Assembly: GCA_947630385.1 (NCBI GenBank)
Contig: CANRHG010000004.1
Location: 1-28,436, forward strand
Reading direction: 5' to 3'
From: an uncultured Eubacteriaceae bacterium
GTDB taxonomy: Bacteria; Bacillota; Clostridia; Eubacteriales; Eubacteriaceae
Length of the DNA: 28,436 nucleotides
Shown: positions 1-7,694 of the stretch, one piece after another
Position numbering within the stretch: the first letter of the stretch is position 1
Layout of the letters: the number at the start of each line of letters is the position of its first letter
Notes under the pieces: generated by a model
The model's database searches: none
What the model was told of the DNA's origin: nothing
What the model saw: the letters and a program-made list of their open reading frames with translations, nothing else
Position numbers and translations under genes: made by a program

Positions 1-1113
1 GGTGGTGGCCATGATGAACGGGAACTAACCTTAAACCAGCTTCTCGTCGAAATGGACGGATTTGGGGTCCACGAAAACGTAATCGTCGTAGCCGCGACGA
101 ACCGCCCCGACATCCTCGATCCTGCCTTGTTAAGACCCGGCCGTTTTGACCGGCAGATCACGGTAGGGGTTCCGGACGTCAAAGGCCGTGAACAGATCCT
201 ACACGTCCACAAAAAGGAAAAACCGATCGATTCTTCGGTCGATCTGGGAGTTATAGCCAAGGGGACCCCGGGCTTTACCGGAGCCGACCTTGAAAACTTG
301 ATGAACGAAGCGGCGCTTTTGACCGCGCGGCACAAAAAGAAAGTCATCACGATGGAAGAACTCGAAGAAGCCATCAAGCGTGTCATTGCCGGACCGGAAA
401 AGAAGAGCAAAGTGATCACCGAAGAAGACCAAAAGATCACGGCCTACCACGAAGCCGGTCACGCGATCGTCATGGAATACCTCCACAACGGTGAAGAAGT
501 CCACGAAATTTCGATCATTCCGAGAGGAATGGCCGCGGGTTATACGATTTCCCTGCCCGTAGACGATTCGCAGCACATGACCAAAGGTAAGCTCCTAGAC
601 CGTATCGCCGGACTTTTAGGCGGCCGGGCGGCCGAAAAGGTGGCTCTTGAAGATATTTGTACCGGAGCCTCAAACGATATCGAACGCGCGACGCAGATCG
701 CCAAGAAGATGATCACCGAATGGGGAATGAGCGAAGAACTCGGACCGATGAAATTCGGAAACGGCGAAAACGAGATCTTCTTAGGGCGCGATCTTGGAAC
801 GCAGCGCGACTACTCGGAAGAAATCGCCTCTAAGATCGATAACGAGGTCCGGGACATCGTTGAAAGCTCTTTTGAAAAGGCCGTAAATATCTTGGAAGAA
901 AAGAAAGATATTCTCATTTTAATTGCCGAAACCCTACTAAAAGAGAGTACAATAAGTGGTGAAGAATTTAAGCGCATCTACAACACCGGAGTCGTTGAAG
1001 AAGCGGTCATCGTCGAAGAAGAACCCGACGACCGAAGCCAGCAACCGAAGGCTCCAAAGAAAATTAAAGACTTGTTAAAGAAGCCGAAATCACCGATTAT
1101 AGAAGGTAATTAA
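1..1113 (+). CDS. ftsH: ATP-dependent zinc metalloprotease FtsH, C-terminal part (5' end outside window)
   Basis: This is the C-terminal two thirds or less of the membrane-anchored AAA+ protease that degrades misfolded membrane proteins and selected soluble substrates. The frame is open from base 1, beginning GGGHDERE, so the internal ATG at base 52 is not the start. The AAA second region of homology is visible (AATNRPDILD, then LLRPGRFDRQ with its arginine fingers). The zinc-binding HEAGH is encoded at 448-462, and the third ligand Asp of the TGASND motif lies at 676-678. The last 40 or so residues form a charged, low-complexity tail, typical of FtsH. The transmembrane segments and Walker A lie upstream of the window. 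A TTG-start gene follows after 2 bases, so this is the head or middle of an operon with the thioesterase, coaX and dusB. Identification is certain. Confidence 0.97.
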   Translation, partial: GGGHDERELTLNQLLVEMDGFGVHENVIVVAATNRPDILDPALLRPGRFDRQITVGVPDVKGREQILHVHKKEKPIDSSVDLGVIAKGTPGFTGADLENLMNEAALLTARHKKKVITMEELEEAIKRVIAGPEKKSKVITEEDQKITAYHEAGHAIVMEYLHNGEEVHEISIIPRGMAAGYTISLPVDDSQHMTKGKLLDRIAGLLGGRAAEKVALEDICTGASNDIERATQIAKKMITEWGMSEELGPMKFGNGENEIFLGRDLGTQRDYSEEIASKIDNEVRDIVESSFEKAVNILEEKKDILILIAETLLKESTISGEEFKRIYNTGVVEEAVIVEEEPDDRSQQPKAPKKIKDLLKKPKSPIIEGN

Positions 1114-1115
1114 AT

Positions 1116-1502
1116 TTGAATTCGTTCGTAGGAAAATTTGTAAATAAAACATTCACCGTAGAAAACAAAGATACGGCAAAAAGCATCGGGAGTGGCGGAT
1201 TTAAAGTCCTTGCCACTCCTTCTTTGGTTATATGGGCCGAAAACCTCGCTTATAATTTATTAAACCAGTTTCTCGAAGAAGGCCAGTCGAGCGTTGGGAT
1301 TTACTTCCAGATCGATCATCTGGCTCCGACGGCCGTAGGAGATAAAGTTGAGCTTGAAGTCGAAATCAAAGAACAGCATAAAAGAATCGTAACCTTCGAT
1401 TTTAAAGCGTCTGCTTCAGGAAGTGAGATAGCCCATGGCGTTCATAAACGGGCCATCGTGGAGGAAGAAAAGTTTCTAGCTAAGCTTAATAACAATGGAT
1501 AA
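1116..1502 (+). CDS. FlK-like hotdog-fold thioesterase
   Basis: A 128-residue protein of the hotdog thioesterase superfamily, closest in pattern to the fluoroacetyl-CoA thioesterase (FlK) family. Supporting motifs are LATPSLVIWAENLAYNLL (the helix after the first strand), SVGIYFQIDHLAPTAVGDKV (the conserved H-L-A-P-T/S-P-V-G pattern), and a C-terminal strand ending GVHKRAIV. Family members hydrolyse small acyl-CoA thioesters; the substrate here cannot be read from sequence. The start is a TTG with an AGAAGG ribosome-binding site about 7 bases upstream, just inside the ftsH end; no ATG alternative fits the domain. It overlaps coaX by 8 bases (ATGGATAA), so the two are probably translationally coupled. 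Being next to coaX makes a CoA-related clearance role plausible, but that is inference. Confidence 0.8.
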   Translation: MNSFVGKFVNKTFTVENKDTAKSIGSGGFKVLATPSLVIWAENLAYNLLNQFLEEGQSSVGIYFQIDHLAPTAVGDKVELEVEIKEQHKRIVTFDFKASASGSEIAHGVHKRAIVEEEKFLAKLNNNG

Positions 1503-2304
1503 CAGTACAATTTTAGTGATTGACGTAGGAAACACAAATTCCGAATGTGGGATCTTTCAGGGCAATAAGCTGATCGATTCGTGGCGCTTTGTCACAAAGA
1601 CGCCCAGGACCTCCGATGAATACGCCGTTGTGTTTCGTGGTTTTTTAAAAGACGCAAAATTAAAGCCAAAGAATATCTCGGACGTGATCATCTCATCGGT
1701 CGTCCCGAACATCATGCACTCACTGGTCAACGCCGTAAAAAAGCTTTTTCGGATCAAACCGATCATCGTAGCCCCCGGGATCAAAACGGGACTGGATATC
1801 AAACTGGCCGATCCCTCGGAAGTCGGTTCGGACCGGATCATCGATGCCGTAGCGGCGCTTGAAAAGGCCGACGGGAACATCATCGTCTGCGATTTCGGAA
1901 CGGCTACGACCTTCGATTATATCGACGACAAAGGGGCGATGGCGGCCAAGGTCACCTGTCCCGGGATGCAAATTTCAGCCGACGCGCTCTTTAGCAACGC
2001 GGCCCAGCTTCCGAACGTGGAGATCGTCGAGCTCGACTCGATTATAGCCAAAGATACCGTAAGCAGTATCCAGGCCGGCGTCTTTTACGGTTATCTGGGA
2101 CTTACCGAGCAGATCATCAAACAGTTAAAAAAGGAAGTCGGAAACAATAAGACAAAGGTTATCGCAACCGGCGGGTACGGTCGTATGATCTCGAGAGCAT
2201 CCGATCTCATAGACGAGTACGATCCAATGCTCTCACTAAACGGACTAAAACTGATCTACGATAAAAATAAAGATTTAAAGAAAAAGAACCGACCGGACCT
2301 GTGA
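1495..2304 (+). CDS. coaX: Type III pantothenate kinase
   Basis: 269 residues, normal length for CoaX. It phosphorylates pantothenate in the first committed step of CoA synthesis; type III enzymes belong to the ASKHA fold and are insensitive to CoA feedback. Visible motifs are the N-terminal phosphate loop LVIDVGNTNSECG, the GSDRI segment in the middle, DFGTATTFDYI (second nucleotide-binding motif), CPGMQISADALF, and near the end ATGGYG. The ATG lies inside the end of the thioesterase gene and has no clear Shine-Dalgarno sequence, so coupling to the upstream gene is likely. Its TGA overlaps the GTG of dusB (GTGA). Confidence 0.95.
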   Translation: MDNSTILVIDVGNTNSECGIFQGNKLIDSWRFVTKTPRTSDEYAVVFRGFLKDAKLKPKNISDVIISSVVPNIMHSLVNAVKKLFRIKPIIVAPGIKTGLDIKLADPSEVGSDRIIDAVAALEKADGNIIVCDFGTATTFDYIDDKGAMAAKVTCPGMQISADALFSNAAQLPNVEIVELDSIIAKDTVSSIQAGVFYGYLGLTEQIIKQLKKEVGNNKTKVIATGGYGRMISRASDLIDEYDPMLSLNGLKLIYDKNKDLKKKNRPDL

Positions 2305-3245
2305 ATTTACCGAAACTATATTTAGCGCCGATGGCAGGTTATACCGACCTGCCATTTCGTTTATTGGCCATAGAAAACGGTGCCGACGTAACGACCTCTG
2401 AGATGGTCAGCGCCAAGGGCCTGTATTATGGCGATAAAAAGTCCCAAAAACTTCTTGAGACGGATAAAAACGAAAAAAACTATGGGATTCAAATCTTTGG
2501 GTCAGAACCCGAAATCTTAAAAGAATCGACCCAGATTTTAAACGGGCTTAAAAAGGAAGGAAAGATCGATTTTGATTTTATCGATTTTAATGCCGGCTGT
2601 CCCGCCCCAAAGATCGTAAAAAACGGAGACGGCTCAGCCCTTTTAAATAGGCCCGACCTTTTGGGGGATTGTCTGGTCGCGATCAAAGAAGCGGCCGAGG
2701 TCCCGGTGACGGTAAAAACGCGTTCGGGTTTTAAGCATGGGGAAAATTTGCTTCCTGAACTCATTCCGGTCTTTAACGAGGCCGGAGTCGACCGGATCAC
2801 GATCCATCCCAGGACGCGGAGCCAGTTTTATTCGGGCTCGGCCGATTGGGACATCGTAAAAGAGGCTTTGGAAAAAACGCAGATCCCGGTCGTTTTATCG
2901 GGGGATATAAAGACGCCGGAAGACGCGAAAAAAGCGATAGAACTCGGGGTAGACGGTCTAATGATCGGCCGCAAAGCCGTCGAAGACCCGGGCATCTTTA
3001 ACCGGATCAAGGACTACTTCAATACCGGAACGTATAAAGAACTAACCAAAGAAGACCGGATCCTTTTTGCTTTAGACCACCTTAAACTTTTAAAAGAAAT
3101 AACGGGGGAGACCAGCGTTATCCCGCTTCGTAAAACTTTGGCTTCGTACGTTGGTGGGATCCCAAACGCCAGCAAATACCGAAAAGAGATTTTTTCACTT
3201 AACGAGATCGACGAAGCGGTCAATTTTTTCGAAAATTTAAAATAG
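2301..3245 (+). CDS. dusB: tRNA-dihydrouridine synthase (DusB family)
   Basis: 314-residue FMN-dependent enzyme that reduces uridine to dihydrouridine in tRNA D-loops. Motifs include the N-terminal LAPMAGYTDLPFR, SEMVSAKGL, FNAGCPAPKIVKNGDGSAL with the catalytic Cys at residue 100, the ITIHPRTRSQFYSG phosphate/FMN region, and GVDGLMIGRKAV near the end of the TIM barrel. The start is a GTG overlapping the coaX stop by four bases; no separate Shine-Dalgarno is evident, suggesting coupling. The gene ends inside a convergent hairpin shared with the ABC-F gene. Association of coaX and dusB next to ftsH is common in Firmicutes. Confidence 0.95.
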   Translation: MNLPKLYLAPMAGYTDLPFRLLAIENGADVTTSEMVSAKGLYYGDKKSQKLLETDKNEKNYGIQIFGSEPEILKESTQILNGLKKEGKIDFDFIDFNAGCPAPKIVKNGDGSALLNRPDLLGDCLVAIKEAAEVPVTVKTRSGFKHGENLLPELIPVFNEAGVDRITIHPRTRSQFYSGSADWDIVKEALEKTQIPVVLSGDIKTPEDAKKAIELGVDGLMIGRKAVEDPGIFNRIKDYFNTGTYKELTKEDRILFALDHLKLLKEITGETSVIPLRKTLASYVGGIPNASKYRKEIFSLNEIDEAVNFFENLK

Positions 3246-3274
3246 CGGTTAAAAGCACAGTGCTTTTAACCGCT
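3244..3274. terminator. Convergent bidirectional terminator between dusB and the ABC-F gene
   Basis: A 15-bp perfect inverted repeat (3244-3258 against 3260-3274, one base between arms) contains both the dusB TAG (3243-3245) and the ABC-F TAA (3266-3268). T-rich sequence follows on both strands, though neither has a long pure U-tract. It reads as a shared intrinsic terminator for the two converging operons. Confidence 0.75.
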
Positions 3275-5200
3275 GTTTAGTTTCTCTTCGAAATCTTCAA
3301 GTTCGATTAGGGCTACTTCCCAAGCCTCTTCCAAAGCGCTTATTTCTTCTTTTAAAGCGTTATAATCGTTTAAAATGGTCATACTGTCCTTACTTTGATA
3401 AAAGCCTTTCTCGCTTATTTTTTCTTCGAAATTTCGGATTTTAAGTGTTTTTTCTTCGATCTCATCCTCTAGGGTTTTGACCGCTCTTTTTTTGGCCGTG
3501 ACTTCTTTTTCCAGTTCGCGTTTTTTCTTTTGTTCTAGCTTGCGCTGTGTCTTTGAAGGTTTTTCCTCTTTAAGCGCCTGGATTTCTTCTTTGGCGTTCT
3601 TTTGCCGGTAGTAGTCGTTGTAGTTTCCAAGATAGGAGTTCATTCCAGCTGGCGTGAGCTCAAAGATCTGGTCGGCGATTTTGTTTAACAAATACCGGTC
3701 GTGGGAGATGATAAGAATGGTCCCGTCAAAACTCTTTAGGACCTCTTCTAGGAGTTCTTTGGTCTCAAGATCCAGGTGGTTGGTCGGTTCGTCGAGAACC
3801 AGGAAGTTTGCCTCGGATAAAACGATACGGATCAGTTTTAGCCTTACCTTTTCACCACCCGAGAGCTCGCTGACTTTTTTATCCACGTCTTCGTCGTAAA
3901 ACAAAAAGGAAGCCAAAATGCTCCGGATCTGACCGTCGTCCAAAAAGGTATCAAATTCCCTGACAGCAGAGATAAGATCGAGGTCATAAAGCGGGAGTAG
4001 GTCCGTAAATTCCTGTTCGAACCACTCCGTTTTGACTTTTGTCCCGAAAGTGACGCTTCCGGTATCGCGAAGACTCGGATCTTTTAACAGGTGAAACAGC
4101 GTCGACTTACCGACGCCGTTAGCGCCGATGAGTCCGATCTTTTCGGTCCGGTTGACCTGGAAACTGAGTCCGTCTAAAATCTTGTGATCGCCATAGCTCT
4201 TAGAGACCTCTTCGACCGTCAGGACCCGGTCCCCGCTACGATCCGTGGATTTAAAGGTAAAACTGGAAGTGCGTTTATTTGAAACGACCGGGGCCTTCTC
4301 GAGCTTTTCTAGTCGCTTTTCCCTGCTTCTGGCATGGCGGTTCGATTGTTTGGAATTGATGTCCCGGTAGCGGCGGATGATCTGTTTTTCCTTTTCGATC
4401 TCCCGGTCGATTTTCTTTTTTCTCTTCAGAAGTTCTTCGCGTTCGGTCTCTTTTTTCTGTAAGTAGTTCGAGTAGTTTCCGGGATAACTTTTAAGCTTAT
4501 GATCCTCCACTTCGACGATCTCTTTACAGACGGCGTCCAAAAAGTAACGGTCGTGGGAGATGACTAGAAAACTCTTATTATAATTTTTTAGGAAATTTTC
4601 CAGCCATTCGAGCGACTCGATGTCCAAGAAGTTCGTCGGCTCGTCTAAAAGAAGAAGATCCGGCTCCTTTAAGAGTTCCATCGCCAGTAGCAGGCTCGTT
4701 TTCTGACCGCCGGAGAAAGAATCAAAATCCCGGTATAGATCCTCTTCTTTAAAACCCAATCCCTTTAGGGTACCGATGATTTTACTCTTATAACTTCGGG
4801 TTTCGCTTTTGTTTAACTCATCCTGAAAGCGCCCGTATTCTTCTAGAAGCTCGTCGAGCTTATCCACATCGGCCGATTCGATTTGTTTTTCGAGGTCCCG
4901 GACGTGATCTTCCATACCGATGAAGTCGGCAAAAATTTCATTAAAGATCTCGTTTACCGTTTTATGGGTATGAAAATCCGTGTTTTGGTGAAGGTAACCT
5001 ATGGTGAGCGCTTCGTCTTTTTCGATCGTCCCGCCGTCCGGTAAATAGACGTCGTTTATGAGTTCTAGTAGGGTGGATTTACCGATCCCGTTTGAGCCGA
5101 TAAGACCGATTTTTGAGTGTTCGTCTAAGATTAAACTGGCTCCTTCAAAGATCCTATTGTCTCCATAGGAAAAATCGAGGTTGTTGATCTGTAAAAACAT
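3266..5200 (-). CDS. ABC-F family ATPase (Uup/YdiF type)
   Basis: 644-residue cytosolic protein with two ABC ATPase domains and no membrane segment. Walker A motifs lie near residues 35-43 (GSNGIGKST) and 359-367 (GANGVGKST); signature motifs are at about 163 (SGGQ) and 447 (SGGE); Walker B/D-loop motifs LLLLDEPTNFLD and LVLDEPTNHLD carry the catalytic Glu at 187 and 471. A lysine/glutamate-rich interdomain linker (about 245-310) is the ribosome-contacting P-site tRNA interaction region of ABC-F proteins, and residues 540-640 form the Uup-like C-terminal coiled coil. ABC-F proteins act on the ribosome, rescuing stalls or protecting against antibiotics; which applies here cannot be told. The start MFLQINNLDFSYGD is the canonical N-terminus, but it has no Shine-Dalgarno and sits directly after a terminator. 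Confidence 0.93.
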   Translation of the reverse strand: MFLQINNLDFSYGDNRIFEGASLILDEHSKIGLIGSNGIGKSTLLELINDVYLPDGGTIEKDEALTIGYLHQNTDFHTHKTVNEIFNEIFADFIGMEDHVRDLEKQIESADVDKLDELLEEYGRFQDELNKSETRSYKSKIIGTLKGLGFKEEDLYRDFDSFSGGQKTSLLLAMELLKEPDLLLLDEPTNFLDIESLEWLENFLKNYNKSFLVISHDRYFLDAVCKEIVEVEDHKLKSYPGNYSNYLQKKETEREELLKRKKKIDREIEKEKQIIRRYRDINSKQSNRHARSREKRLEKLEKAPVVSNKRTSSFTFKSTDRSGDRVLTVEEVSKSYGDHKILDGLSFQVNRTEKIGLIGANGVGKSTLFHLLKDPSLRDTGSVTFGTKVKTEWFEQEFTDLLPLYDLDLISAVREFDTFLDDGQIRSILASFLFYDEDVDKKVSELSGGEKVRLKLIRIVLSEANFLVLDEPTNHLDLETKELLEEVLKSFDGTILIISHDRYLLNKIADQIFELTPAGMNSYLGNYNDYYRQKNAKEEIQALKEEKPSKTQRKLEQKKKRELEKEVTAKKRAVKTLEDEIEEKTLKIRNFEEKISEKGFYQSKDSMTILNDYNALKEEISALEEAWEVALIELEDFEEKLNSG

Positions 5201-5230
5201 ATAATAAAAAGCCGGAAACAGTTCCGGCTT
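5201..5230 (-). terminator. Intrinsic terminator after the glycosyltransferase gene, abutting the ABC-F start
   Basis: On the minus strand a 9-bp GC-rich stem (5222-5230 with 5209-5217, four-base loop) is followed by TTTTTATTAT. The stem includes the glycosyltransferase TAA (5229-5231). The U-tract runs straight into the ABC-F ATG at 5198-5200, leaving no ribosome-binding site between. Confidence 0.85.
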
Positions 5231-6335
5231 AAGAATCTTTAATCAGTTTAAGTGAGTCCCGAACGATCAGTTCGGTTGAATTTCCATAGTCCAGCTTTTC
5301 AAGATTTTTACGTATCAGTTCGGTTGACTCGGGAATACACAAAAAATAATTGATGGAATCCAGGACTTCGTTAACGTTTTTAGCGATGATCCCCGCTTTT
5401 AATTTGGAAAAGATCATCGCGTTTTCCAGTTCCTGTCCTGGGACGGGATCGTATAAGATCACCGGCATCTTGGTCTTTACGATTTCGCTTAGGACCGTTC
5501 CGCCCGGTTTTGTGACCATAAAGTCGCCGAGCTCGTAAATTTCTTCGATGTTGTTGATGTAGCGCTCGATGATGATGTTCTTGTAATCGCGTTTTGTAAG
5601 CTTTTTATAGAGCTTGTGGTTTAAGCCACACACGACGATCGTCTGCAAGCCTTCGAACTGGTCGACGCCCTGACAGATCCTTTCGAGTTGTTTTAGAACG
5701 CCGTAGGTTCCGGCAAAGATGACGAGCGTCTTCTTGTTAGGGTCTAAGCCGTACTTTTCATATAGCTCGGCTTTATCGAGCTTACGCTCGAAGTTTTCAC
5801 GCACCGGAATCCCGGTGACGGCGATTTTTTCCGGACTGATCCCATGATTTTCGAGCCGTTCTTTGGTCGTGTCGCAGGCGACGTAAAACTTATCGTTGCT
5901 GTCGTGGACCCAAAAAGACGGCAGGGTATACTCGGTGATCACGCTAATTAGCGGGATATCGGGATAATAAGTATTTTTAAAAAGCGGGACCGAGCGGTGG
6001 TTGTACGTGTTTACGATCAGGTCCGGGTTAAAGCCGGTAATGATGTTGACGACGATATCTTTAAAGAGCGCATAAAAGCGGTCTAAGGAATCGCCGTCTT
6101 CTTTGTCGGTCGAGTGGTAAAGGTAGCCGTAAATCTTATCGATCACGGGCTTGTACGAGAGAAGGTATAGTTTTTCCATCATGACGTTCATCAGACGGCT
6201 GTACTCGTTAAATATATCAAAGACCAGAACTTCGCAGCCGAGTTCTTCGTATTTTTCCTTTAACGTATTGGCGATCATTCGATGACCTGAACCGTGCGAA
6301 CAAGTCATGATCAAAATTTTTTTCCTTTCACTCAT
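5229..6335 (-). CDS. MGDG synthase / UgtP-type processive glycosyltransferase (GT28-like)
   Basis: 368 residues from the ATG at 6335. The N-terminal MGDG-synthase domain shows ILIMTCSHGSGH followed by a helix and the FDIFNEYSRLMN region. The C-terminal GT-B domain has the nucleotide-sugar binding segment VTKPGGTVLSEIV and later PVPGQELENA, all typical of UDP-sugar:diacylglycerol glycosyltransferases and MurG relatives. Such enzymes make membrane glycolipids that anchor lipoteichoic acid; the acceptor and sugar here are not determinable. A TTG nine bases further upstream (6344) also gives an open frame, but the ATG that overlaps the phosphatase stop (ATGAGTGA) fits better. It is the second gene of an operon with the SpoIIE-type phosphatase and ends in a strong terminator. 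Confidence 0.85.
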   Translation of the reverse strand: MSERKKILIMTCSHGSGHRMIANTLKEKYEELGCEVLVFDIFNEYSRLMNVMMEKLYLLSYKPVIDKIYGYLYHSTDKEDGDSLDRFYALFKDIVVNIITGFNPDLIVNTYNHRSVPLFKNTYYPDIPLISVITEYTLPSFWVHDSNDKFYVACDTTKERLENHGISPEKIAVTGIPVRENFERKLDKAELYEKYGLDPNKKTLVIFAGTYGVLKQLERICQGVDQFEGLQTIVVCGLNHKLYKKLTKRDYKNIIIERYINNIEEIYELGDFMVTKPGGTVLSEIVKTKMPVILYDPVPGQELENAMIFSKLKAGIIAKNVNEVLDSINYFLCIPESTELIRKNLEKLDYGNSTELIVRDSLKLIKDS

Positions 6336-7113
6336 TATCTTCAAATTCGATCCCTACGAGACAGATGTCGTCGGTGGCTTCCGTTCCCTTGGTGAAGTCT
6401 TTGTAGTCGTTGATTAGGATCTCACACAGGGTCTGGACTTGCAGGTGTTTGTACTCGTCGATGCGTTTTTGGACGCGCTCTACCGAATACTCCTCTCCGT
6501 CCGCGTTTTTTGCCTCCGTCAGTCCGTCCGTATAAAGGATCAGTTTATCTCCTGGAGCAAATTGATTTTCCTGGTCGGAATAATCTACAAAAGATAACAT
6601 AGAATGCATTCCGATCAAAGGCAAGACCGCAGATAGTGGAGTTACGGTATTATTTTGACTGATCAAAAACGCCGGCGGATGTCCCGCGTTGTTCCAGTAG
6701 ATCTTTTTGTTTTTGGGATCGAGCAAAATCCCAAAGCAGGAAAAAAATGAGAAATCCAACAGGCTTTCAATATCTTTATCTACACGTTCGATCGTTTTTC
6801 CCGGAGAGCGGTTGACTTCGTCTATTTTCAGGGAATAAGAATAAATAAGCTTGACCATACCGGTCACCATGGCCGCGTCGATCCCGTGACCGGTCGCGTC
6901 CGCAAGGAAGAAGCTTACACAATCGTCGTTGAATATTTTAAAATCGTAAAAATCTCCGCCAACTCTTCGAAACGGTTTTAGATAGGAATAAAAGCTGTAA
7001 TACCTAGATTGAAATTGTCCTGAATCTGGGATGATCTTTTTTTGTATCCTCTCCGCGTTCTTGAGTTGTTCGTCAAAGAGTTCGATCATATCGTTTGCTG
7101 TTAATCTATCCAT
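6328..7113 (-). CDS. SpoIIE/RsbU-type PP2C serine phosphatase, no sensor domain
   Basis: 261-residue PPM/PP2C-family phosphatase. Metal-binding aspartates are visible in VGGDFYDF (Asp54), ADATGHGIDAAM (Asp72), ILYTDGLTEA and ATDDICLVGI near the end. The first 30 residues (AERIQKKIIPD) match the short helix that precedes the catalytic domain in RsbU-like proteins, but there is no PAS, GAF, HAMP or membrane domain. Family members dephosphorylate anti-anti-sigma (STAS) partners; none is encoded in this window. It overlaps the glycosyltransferase gene by 8 bases. The ATG has no Shine-Dalgarno of its own; a 23-codon upstream frame with one (7119-7190) might couple to it. Confidence 0.9.
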   Translation of the reverse strand: MDRLTANDMIELFDEQLKNAERIQKKIIPDSGQFQSRYYSFYSYLKPFRRVGGDFYDFKIFNDDCVSFFLADATGHGIDAAMVTGMVKLIYSYSLKIDEVNRSPGKTIERVDKDIESLLDFSFFSCFGILLDPKNKKIYWNNAGHPPAFLISQNNTVTPLSAVLPLIGMHSMLSFVDYSDQENQFAPGDKLILYTDGLTEAKNADGEEYSVERVQKRIDEYKHLQVQTLCEILINDYKDFTKGTEATDDICLVGIEFEDNE

Positions 7114-7223
7114 CGTGTTTATGATAATAAAAAATTCTCGAATCCTAAAAAGCCAAAATTGCAGCTAAATTTATATAAAAACAATAACAATTTTCCTCTC
7201 TCTTATTGTACTATTATTTTCGG

Positions 7224-7253
7224 TTGATTAACTAGAAAAATCTCGATTATAAT
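7224..7253 (+). promoter_or_regulatory. Sigma-A-type promoter for the P-loop/radical SAM operon
   Basis: TTGATT at 7224-7229, 18-base spacer, perfect TATAAT at 7248-7253, about 30 bases before the ATG at 7284. The -10 sits in a perfect palindrome (GATTATAATC), so the same bases could also serve as a -10 for the divergent phosphatase operon. Confidence 0.65.
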
Positions 7254-7283
7254 CTAATTAAACACTTTTTTTGGAGGGTCACT

Positions 7284-7688
7284 ATGATCGAATATGTTTT
7301 CGGTTCTAAAGGAAGCGGAAAAACCAAACGGATGATCGATATGGCAAATCTCGAACTCGAGACCACCAAGGGAGACGTCTTATTTATCAACGACAGGGAC
7401 AAATATCGTGCGGAAGTTAGTACCAGAATCCGGTTTATCAATACGGAAGAATACCACATCTGTGGGACTTTAGAACTATACGGCTTTCTATGCGGTGTTT
7501 TAGCTAGTAACTACGATATCAGAGCAATTTATTTAGATAATTTTTTAAGAATCCTCGACGCCAACGGTCCGGAATCCGCTAAAGAATTTATCGAACTGTT
7601 GAGTAAACTAAACTTTGTCGACGACGTAAAATTCGTACTCAGTATCAGCGCTGAAGAAGACGAAGCTCCGGATTTTATGAAAAACTGA
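7284..7688 (+). CDS. Small P-loop NTPase of unknown function
   Basis: 134 residues. A Walker A motif (GSKGSGKT, residues 7-14) follows a single beta strand at the extreme N-terminus, and IRAIYLDNFLRIL in the middle looks like a Walker B strand with an Asp. A last strand FVLSISA completes what looks like a minimal RecA/AAA-like core. No lid, no nuclease and no membrane segment are seen. A strong GGAGGG ribosome-binding site lies upstream and a sigma-A promoter precedes that. The next gene begins 6 bases after its stop, so they are probably cotranscribed. I do not recognise a specific function; proteins like this occur in Clostridia as conserved hypotheticals. Confidence 0.8.
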   Translation: MIEYVFGSKGSGKTKRMIDMANLELETTKGDVLFINDRDKYRAEVSTRIRFINTEEYHICGTLELYGFLCGVLASNYDIRAIYLDNFLRILDANGPESAKEFIELLSKLNFVDDVKFVLSISAEEDEAPDFMKN

Positions 7689-7694
7689 TCTTTG

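Noticed and set aside
6336..6344. TTG start nine bases upstream for the glycosyltransferase
   Set aside because: The ATG at 6335 overlapping the phosphatase stop gives a normal N-terminus and standard coupling.
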